Shown here: positions 14,673 through 19,244 of the stretch, one piece after another
How positions within the stretch are numbered: position 1 is the stretch's first letter
Layout of the letters: each line of letters starts with the position of its first letter
DNA from: an uncultured Clostridium sp.
GTDB taxonomy: Bacteria > Bacillota > Clostridia > TANB77 > CAG-508
Assembly: GCA_946497585.1 (NCBI GenBank)
Contig: CAMMLF010000013.1
Coordinates: forward strand, 1-19,244
Direction of reading: 5' to 3'
DNA: 19,244 nucleotides
The notes under the pieces: model-generated
Told to the model about the DNA's origin: nothing
Seen by the model: the letters and a program-made list of their open reading frames with translations, nothing else
Databases searched by the model: none
Program-made: the position numbers and the translations under genes

Positions 14673-15668
14673 CTACTTTGCTTTAAAATCAGCCAATGGG
14701 TTGCTTTCCACAGCATTACGAACTTGCTCATTATCAACGTGAGTATATATTTCAGTTGTTGAGATACTTTGATGTCCCAAAAGTTCTTGCAAAGCTCTTA
14801 TATCAACATTGCCATACTTATACATCAAAGTTGCAGCAGTATGTCTTAGCTTGTGAGTTGAATACTTGGTGGTATCTAAGCAAGCTTTTTGTAATTCTTT
14901 TGCAACAACGTTTTCAACTGTACGTTTACTAATTCTTTGTCTGTAATTACTTAAAAATAAGGCTTTATCTGAATTTTTACTATCTTTTTTAACACCTTCT
15001 TTAGGTCTGACATCTAAATAAGATTTAATTGCATCAATACATGCCTTATTTAAATAAATAGAACGCTCTTTGTTACCTTTACCAATTACAGTCATTTTTT
15101 GATCATCAAACTTAATATCTGCAATATTTATTCCAACAAGCTCAGATAAACGAAGCCCACAATTTAAAAATAGAGTAATTATAGCAAAATCTCTTTCTTT
15201 ATTTTTGTTTTCTTCATCCACAAATGCATTGCCTAAAAGCTTTTGACTATCTTCCAAAGTTAAATATCTAGGCAATCTCTTGTTTAACTTAGGCGTTTCT
15301 AGGTTTTGCGCAGGGTTATTTTTTAACATTTTTGAAGTTATAGTTAAATATTTAAAAAATATTCTAATAGTAGAGATTTTTCTTGCACAAGTAGCAGGAC
15401 CACACCTACGATTAATAGAAAGATATGAAACAAAAGAGTGAATATCTTCTTCTTGAATTTTAGATAGCTGGTCTAAAGAAAAATCTTTTATAGTTATTTG
15501 ATTAAATTCTTTTTCTTTTGTTAATCCAAAATGATATTTCATATATCTTAGAAACATTGTTAAATCGCAGTTGTATTGATTAACTGATTCTGGAGATTTA
15601 CGTTTATAGGCTAATTGATATTGCAAAAATGAATTCAAATATTCTGGGTTATTTTCTGTGTTTATCAT
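14673..15668 (-). CDS. Tyrosine recombinase, XerC/XerD-like
   Basis: A 331-residue site-specific tyrosine recombinase, slightly longer than the roughly 300 residues of classical Xer proteins. The N-terminal SAM-like core-binding domain covers residues 8-115 (LNSFLQYQLAYKRKSPESVN and following) and the catalytic domain covers 130-325. The catalytic residues are all present: R173 (CGLRLSEL), K197 (IGKGNKERS), H272 and R275 (THKLRHTAA), H299 (LLGHQS) and nucleophile Y308 (EIYTHV). It appears intact. It could act in chromosome dimer resolution or be an orphan chromosomal recombinase; no excisionase, att repeat or other phage gene is nearby, so integrase of a mobile element is not supported. AGGTG precedes the ATG. 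It has its own terminator and is followed by dpaB on the same strand. Confidence 0.9.
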   Translation of the reverse strand: MINTENNPEYLNSFLQYQLAYKRKSPESVNQYNCDLTMFLRYMKYHFGLTKEKEFNQITIKDFSLDQLSKIQEEDIHSFVSYLSINRRCGPATCARKISTIRIFFKYLTITSKMLKNNPAQNLETPKLNKRLPRYLTLEDSQKLLGNAFVDEENKNKERDFAIITLFLNCGLRLSELVGINIADIKFDDQKMTVIGKGNKERSIYLNKACIDAIKSYLDVRPKEGVKKDSKNSDKALFLSNYRQRISKRTVENVVAKELQKACLDTTKYSTHKLRHTAATLMYKYGNVDIRALQELLGHQSISTTEIYTHVDNEQVRNAVESNPLADFKAK

Positions 15669-15744
15669 AGGTTCACCTCATATATGCATGTCTTGCCATT
15701 ATTAAATTGCAATTAAAGCATATTATTTCTTTATTTTACAAAGT

Positions 15745-15750
15745 ATTATA
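15745..15750 (-). promoter_or_regulatory. Candidate -10 box for the recombinase gene
   Basis: A perfect TATAAT lies on the minus strand 77 bases before the recombinase start, but the hexamer 17 bases upstream (TTTATT) is a poor -35 element. The rest of 15669-15885 holds nothing clearly recognisable apart from a TTGACA at 15853-15858 that lacks a matching -10 box. Confidence 0.3.
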
Positions 15751-15885
15751 TACTAATAAACTCAAAAAATAAATAGTTATAGAGAAAAAATTTCACGCAA
15801 CTTTGTATATTTTATTGAAAGCAAATGCGGAAGAATGTATATTGGAGCTTTTTTGACAAGACAGCTGTAAATTGTAAGTATTTTG

Positions 15886-15914
15886 TTTAAAATTAGTAAA
15901 ATGTATGGTATAAT
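15886..15914 (+). promoter_or_regulatory. Extended -10 promoter for tsaC
   Basis: TTTAAA (15886-15891), a 17-base spacer and a perfect TATAAT (15909-15914), preceded by TG at 15906-15907, form an extended -10 promoter. It lies 67 bases before the preferred tsaC start at 15982. Confidence 0.6.
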
Positions 15915-15981
15915 ATAATGTATAACAGAACTAATCTGAGTTTTGAGAAAAAGTATGAAGATTTTTGAAAGGAATTTTGGA

Positions 15982-16623
15982 ATGATTAATTATTTAGATT
16001 GCAGAAATGAAATAGATTATAAAAAATTACAAGAAGTAGCCGATATAATAAAACAAGGTGGAATTGTAGTGTTTCCAACAGAAACGGTATATGGCATTGG
16101 TACAAATGGATTAGATAGTAAAGCAATTACCCAATTATATGAGGTTAAGCAAAGACCGTTAAATAAACCGATAAGTTTACTGGTATCTAGTTTAAAAATG
16201 ATTGAGGCAGTTACCGAAAATATTTCTGATATGGAATATAAATTAATGGAAGCTTTTTTTCCGGGTCCACTCACAATTATTTTAAAGAAAAATAAAGTTG
16301 TGCCAGATAATTTAACAAACAATGCAGACACAGTTGGAATAAGAATGCCTGATAATATAATTGCTAGAAAGCTTATAGAATATGCAAATCTACCTATTGC
16401 AACACCTAGTGCTAACATATCTGGCAAACCTTCTGGTACAAATATTCAGGATACTATAAAAGACTTTGGAGATAAAGTAGATTATTATATAGATGGTGGA
16501 CCTAGCAAACTTGGTATTGGTTCTACTATTGTCAAAATTGAAGATAATAAGCCTTTGATTTTAAGAAAAGGAAGTATTAGTGAAGAGCAAATACTTGAGG
16601 TGATAAATAAATCTAGAAAATAA
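15982..16623 (+). CDS. tsaC: L-threonylcarbamoyladenylate synthase (TsaC/Sua5/YrdC family)
   Basis: Makes threonylcarbamoyl-AMP from threonine, bicarbonate and ATP, the first step of the universal t6A37 modification of ANN-decoding tRNAs. The YrdC fold is evident: GGIVVFPTETVYGIG, then KQRPLNKPISLLV, FFPGPLTIILKK, VGIRMPDN, LPIATPSANISGKPSGT and GIGSTIVKI. At 213 residues it is the short form without the C-terminal Sua5 domain. Start 15982 is preferred because GAAAGGA lies eight bases upstream and the conserved region begins soon after; an upstream TTG (15943) or ATG (15955) would add 13 or 9 residues without homology. It has its own promoter and is followed after 115 bases by another promoter, so it appears monocistronic. 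Confidence 0.93.
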   Translation: MINYLDCRNEIDYKKLQEVADIIKQGGIVVFPTETVYGIGTNGLDSKAITQLYEVKQRPLNKPISLLVSSLKMIEAVTENISDMEYKLMEAFFPGPLTIILKKNKVVPDNLTNNADTVGIRMPDNIIARKLIEYANLPIATPSANISGKPSGTNIQDTIKDFGDKVDYYIDGGPSKLGIGSTIVKIEDNKPLILRKGSISEEQILEVINKSRK

Positions 16624-16675
16624 TAAAACGTAAAAATTATCAATAATAAATTTAAAACTTAAGATTTGCTAAATA

Positions 16676-16705
16676 TAGACAAAAACATAAGTTTTATAGT
16701 ATAAT
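16676..16705 (+). promoter_or_regulatory. Promoter for the PHP - antitoxin - zeta toxin genes
   Basis: TAGACA (16676-16681), an 18-base spacer and a perfect TATAAT (16700-16705) make a good housekeeping promoter 34 bases before the PHP start. No separate promoter is visible before the two following genes, so all three are probably transcribed from here. Confidence 0.6.
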
Positions 16706-16738
16706 TATAGTTATAATTTAAATATAAGGAGGAATATT

Positions 16739-17617
16739 ATGATAGATTTGCATATGCATACAAAAAATTCTGATGGATCAGATACTACAGAAGAACTAAT
16801 AAAGAAAGCTGAGGACATGAAATTAAAATACATTTCTATTACAGATCACGATAACCTTCATGCTCATGAAGAAATAAGAGAAGAACATCTTGAAAAACTT
16901 TTCTCTGGCAAAATAATTACAGGAATTGAAATAAAATGTATTTATAAAAAGAGAACTATTGAGGTATTAGGTTATAAATACGACTTAAATAAAATGAGCA
17001 AATGGGTAAAAAATTTTTATAAAGATAAATCTAAGGAAGTATTACAAAGAAAATATTTTGATAAAACATATGATGCATGTAAACAACTTGGATTTAAATT
17101 AACTGAAAAAGATAAAATTGATTGGAATCCTAAAACAGACTGGGCAAGTTTTACCATATATTCTGACCTAAAAAAATATAAAGAAAACGAAGGTGTTTAT
17201 GCAGATGATATTTTAAATGATTTTACTACATTCAATAAAAAATACTGTGGTGATATGAATAGTATTCTGTATATAGATAAAAGTGGTGATTATCCTTCTT
17301 TAGAAACTGCCATAAAGGCAATTAAAGATGCTGGTGGACTAGTTTTCATAGCACATGCATTCATATATAAGGCTATTAAAGACAAAGAAGCTTTTATAAA
17401 TGACCTTATAGAAAATTATGATATAGATGGCTTTGAATGCTACCACAGTGAATTTACAGATGATCAAATTAAGTACTTGTTAAACATAACTAAGGAAAAA
17501 GGGCTACTAAGAAGTGGTGGAAGTGATTACCATGGAATTAATAAAGAAGGCATTAATATGGCAACTGGTAAGGGCAATTTGAACATTGATGAATCTTTAG
17601 TTGAAAATTGGATATAG
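16739..17617 (+). CDS. PHP domain-containing metal-dependent phosphoesterase
   Basis: A 292-residue polymerase-and-histidinol-phosphatase (PHP) domain protein, probably a trinuclear metal phosphoesterase related to the TrpH/RNase AM group. Ligand motifs are present: H5 and H7 (DLHMHT) with D12 (SDGS), H37 (ITDHDNL), E64 (TGIEIK), H206 (FIAHAF), H236 (CYHSEF), and D263 and H265 (GSDYHG). An insert at about residues 80-170, rich in lysine and aromatic residues, separates the early and late ligands. AAGGAGG precedes the ATG. The stop codon is nine bases before the small putative antitoxin gene and overlaps the start of its leader, so it seems to head an operon with a zeta-type toxin. Candidate substrates are nucleoside 3',5'-bisphosphates or RNA 5' ends, but this is not decided by the sequence. 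Confidence 0.87.
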   Translation: MIDLHMHTKNSDGSDTTEELIKKAEDMKLKYISITDHDNLHAHEEIREEHLEKLFSGKIITGIEIKCIYKKRTIEVLGYKYDLNKMSKWVKNFYKDKSKEVLQRKYFDKTYDACKQLGFKLTEKDKIDWNPKTDWASFTIYSDLKKYKENEGVYADDILNDFTTFNKKYCGDMNSILYIDKSGDYPSLETAIKAIKDAGGLVFIAHAFIYKAIKDKEAFINDLIENYDIDGFECYHSEFTDDQIKYLLNITKEKGLLRSGGSDYHGINKEGINMATGKGNLNIDESLVENWI

Positions 17618-17626
17618 AGGTTGAAT

Positions 17627-17824
17627 ATGAGTAATAATATTGAAGTTATTGAAATAATAATGCAACAAAAAATTGCAAAATTTATTAAAGAAAATAGAAA
17701 TATGGATAAAAAGAAGCTTATTGAAACTTTAGAAAAAATGTTGGATAAGAAGGAAGAAATGTACTATATGGATGAAAAAGAATTAAAAGAAGAATTGAAA
17801 AGAGTGGGGAATTTAAATGATTAA
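17627..17824 (+). CDS. Small helical protein, putative epsilon/PezA-like antitoxin of the zeta toxin
   Basis: A 65-residue, highly charged and almost entirely helical protein with predicted helices at about 4-23, 28-45 and 50-60. It has no DNA-binding domain that I can recognise. Its size, helical content and the segment KKKLIETLEKMLDKKEEMYY followed by MDEKELKEEL vaguely recall the three-helix epsilon antitoxin; this is structural impression, not a demonstrated relationship. The main evidence is position: its last eight bases (ATGATTAA) overlap the start of the zeta-type toxin gene, a typical antitoxin-first, coupled arrangement. ATG 17627 is preferred over TTG 17621 because GAGG lies six bases before it. 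If it is the antitoxin, it should bind and block the toxin in the cytoplasm. Confidence 0.7.
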   Translation: MSNNIEVIEIIMQQKIAKFIKENRNMDKKKLIETLEKMLDKKEEMYYMDEKELKEELKRVGNLND

Positions 17825-18749
17825 TTATGAAAGTTATAAGTTAGATGAAGAAGATATAAAAGTGGGAATAGAAGATTTTTTTACACAATTATTAATTGAA
17901 GCAAAAAAAATGAAAAAAGATGCCAAAAACTTAGAAGATTTAGCATCAGACAAGCCAACCATTATATATTTAACAGGTCAACCAGGTTCTGGAAAAACCA
18001 CATTGGGAAAATATTTACAGATGCAATTAGCACAACAAGGAAAATGTGCTGTTGAAGTAGGTTCAGATAAAATTGCAACATATCATAAATATTATAATGA
18101 ACTTTTAAAACTATTACCAAATGAATGTTATTCTCTATCTAGAGAGTTTGTTAAACCTGCAAAACCAGTTATATTTAATAAATTAATTGCAAATAAGCTT
18201 AATATTTTAAGAGAATGCTCATTAACAAAAGGTGAAAAAGATTATAATGGTATGCAAAAATTTATAGATAGTGGATATGAAGTTGATATAAATATTATGG
18301 CTGTAGATAAGTACGAAAGCTTTTTAGCATGTACTGAAAGAGACATAAAATTAATGGAACTGGGATTCGACCCAAGACCTGTTGCTAGAGCAAATCATGA
18401 TAGAATGTATAGTCCTTTGCTTCAAGAATTAATTGAGATACAAAAAAGAGGATTAAGTACAAGAATCAATGTGTTTACAAGAGGAAAAACTTCTATACAT
18501 CCACAACTAGTTTGGTCTACTGGTGATGATAAATATCCTAATGCTCACGAAGCTATTATTTCTGAACGTAATAAAGGAAGAAAAGCTTTGTTGCAAAAGC
18601 CTCAAGAGTATCTTCAGAGAATAGCTGATGCTAAACAGTCAATTGGATTGATGATTAGCGAAGAAAGATTAAGGAATAATTACTTAGAAGGTTTGAATCA
18701 ATTAGAGGCTGAGTTTGTTAATGAATTGGCTTTTGAAAGGAATTCATAA
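17817..18749 (+). CDS. Zeta toxin family protein (UDP-N-acetylglucosamine kinase-like)
   Basis: A 310-residue P-loop kinase of the zeta/PezT group. Known members phosphorylate UDP-GlcNAc and so block cell wall synthesis. The Walker A motif is TGQPGSGKTT (residues 53-62). VGSDKIATYHKYYNEL (81-96), with D84, corresponds to the substrate and catalytic-base region, and SGYEVDINIMAVDKYESFLACTERD with DPRPVARANHDRMY corresponds to the lid and arginine region of zeta proteins. The usual EGT-like motif before the GYEV strand is ILRECS here. The protein is somewhat longer than minimal zeta toxins, with a C-terminal helical tail from about 250. It overlaps the putative antitoxin gene by eight bases. 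Other zeta-fold proteins act on different targets, so the substrate is inferred only. Confidence 0.87.
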   Translation: MINYESYKLDEEDIKVGIEDFFTQLLIEAKKMKKDAKNLEDLASDKPTIIYLTGQPGSGKTTLGKYLQMQLAQQGKCAVEVGSDKIATYHKYYNELLKLLPNECYSLSREFVKPAKPVIFNKLIANKLNILRECSLTKGEKDYNGMQKFIDSGYEVDINIMAVDKYESFLACTERDIKLMELGFDPRPVARANHDRMYSPLLQELIEIQKRGLSTRINVFTRGKTSIHPQLVWSTGDDKYPNAHEAIISERNKGRKALLQKPQEYLQRIADAKQSIGLMISEERLRNNYLEGLNQLEAEFVNELAFERNS

Positions 18750-18764
18750 GACGATTTGGTATAA

Positions 18765-18836
18765 AAAACATCAACATCAGAATTACCATCTGCATTAGAT
18801 TCAATAGTTGCAATATTAAATAAAGACCAAAATTAA
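18765..18836 (+). other. Coding-like remnant in frame behind the zeta toxin gene
   Basis: After the toxin stop codon (18747-18749) and a second stop (18762-18764), the same reading frame continues for 23 codons with protein-like composition (KTSTSELPSALDSIVAILNK and onward) to a stop at 18834. It has no start codon. It may be the former C-terminus of the toxin or of another lost gene. Chance cannot be excluded over such a short stretch. Confidence 0.3.
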
Positions 18837-18837
18837 T

Positions 18838-18954
18838 AACTAAATTTAGTTGACTTTTCTTTAGACTTGTTATAGAATACTACTATAGTTTATATAGTAA
18901 TTAATTGTAATATAATATTGAGTAAATAAATGTAGTAAGAACTAAATATTTAGT
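18838..18954. repeat. Three palindromes around the Fic gene promoter (putative operators)
   Basis: AACTAAATTTAGTT (18838-18851) overlaps the -35 box. TACTATA-N5-TATAGTA (18881-18899) lies just behind the -10 box, where transcription would begin. ACTAAATATTTAGT (18941-18954) lies just before the ribosome binding site. The first and third share ACTAAA/TTTAGT half-sites with spacers of zero and two bases, so a single dimeric regulator could bind both. Confidence 0.5.
18850..18878 (+). promoter_or_regulatory. Promoter for the Fic/Doc-family gene
   Basis: TTGACT (18850-18855), a 17-base spacer and TAGAAT (18873-18878) match the housekeeping consensus at five of six positions each. The leader to the ATG at 18970 is about 85 bases long and contains two of the palindromes described for this region. 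Confidence 0.6.
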
Positions 18955-18969
18955 AAAGGATGTGTTCTT

Positions 18970-19244
18970 ATGGAAGAAAAAAAGAATGAAATTATTTTAA
19001 ATGATGATGCAAAAGAGATATTAAAAGTTATTGGAGAATATTCACGAGCATTAGATATGCTAGAAGAATATGATCATAAAACATTAAAAAAGCCAGATGG
19101 AAATGTAGATACAAGAGTAATAACTTATGATGATTGTATGACTATTATAAATAGTTTAAAATATAAAGAAGAAAGCGAATTATTTGGCTTTGAAAGAGAT
19201 AAAGGATTGAAGGCAATTATAGGAAATGTGTATCAATCATTTGA
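18970..19244 (+). CDS. Fic/Doc (death-on-curing) family protein, N-terminal part, cut by the window end
   Basis: 91 codons are visible and the frame is open at the window end. AKEILKVIGEYSRALDMLEEY, then YDHKTLKKPDG, ITYDDCMTIINSLKYKEESELFG and FERDKGLKAIIGNVYQSF match the helical region that precedes the catalytic HPFxDGN(G/K)R motif in Fic/Doc proteins commonly annotated as death-on-curing toxins. In many relatives this part follows an N-terminal RhuM DNA-binding-like domain; here only about 13 residues precede it, so the RhuM part is absent. Fic proteins modify targets with AMP or, in Doc, phosphate. AAAGGA lies nine bases before the ATG. It has its own promoter with palindromes and no small antitoxin gene directly ahead. 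The catalytic residues lie outside the window, so activity cannot be judged. Confidence 0.72.
   Translation, partial: MEEKKNEIILNDDAKEILKVIGEYSRALDMLEEYDHKTLKKPDGNVDTRVITYDDCMTIINSLKYKEESELFGFERDKGLKAIIGNVYQSF

Noticed and set aside
14673..15668. Tyrosine recombinase as the integrase of a prophage or integrative element
   Set aside because: No excisionase, phage, conjugation gene or flanking direct repeat was found; the neighbours are dpaB and tsaC.
15853..15858. Perfect TTGACA upstream of tsaC as a second promoter
   Set aside because: No acceptable -10 box lies 16-19 bases downstream; the extended -10 promoter at 15886-15914 is better.

Overview
The window is strongly AT-rich with A/T-ending codons, AAGGAG-type ribosome binding sites and TTGACA/TATAAT-type promoters. 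A dipicolinate synthase B gene (dpaB) implies an endospore-forming ancestry. Together these suggest a low-GC member of the Clostridia, possibly an uncultured gut lineage; this assignment is inferred from protein character and base composition only. No rRNA, tRNA, CRISPR array or transposase was seen.

Layout. (1) Positions 1-1750 are a decayed patch: an AAA-ATPase/PD-(D/E)XK nuclease family gene interrupted by an in-frame TAG at 41-43, then a short remnant of an MFS transporter that keeps the start and the tail but has lost the middle. (2) Positions 1905-11851 hold twelve tightly packed same-strand genes with no terminator visible between them: nitroreductase, acyltransferase-like protein, GNAT, Nudix, HAD phosphatase, class I glutamine amidotransferase-like hydrolase, NT5C-type HAD nucleotidase, metallo-beta-lactamase-fold hydrolase, a two-gene heterodimeric ABC exporter, a second NT5C-type nucleotidase and an HD-domain phosphohydrolase. 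It reads as an accessory block of small-molecule-modifying and housecleaning enzymes around an exporter. (3) Positions 11969-13823 are core-like: prfB (peptide chain release factor 2, encoded without the usual programmed frameshift) and a DUF308/HdeD-type membrane protein, closed by a strong, probably bidirectional terminator. (4) Positions 13894-15668 are on the minus strand: dpaB, without dpaA beside it, and a tyrosine recombinase with its own terminator. (5) From 15982 the plus strand resumes with the tRNA t6A gene tsaC, then PHP phosphoesterase - small putative antitoxin - zeta-type kinase toxin in one apparent operon, then a Fic/Doc-family gene that runs off the window behind a promoter surrounded by palindromes.

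How the genes work together. The central block may detoxify, salvage or build and export a small metabolite, but its substrate cannot be read from sequence. The right end carries two toxin-type genes side by side (zeta kinase and Fic), typical of a variable chromosomal region. The most unusual features are the PHP-antitoxin-zeta arrangement, the duplicated nucleotidase genes flanking the MBL/ABC module, the orphan dpaB, and the palindrome-rich promoter in front of the Fic gene.
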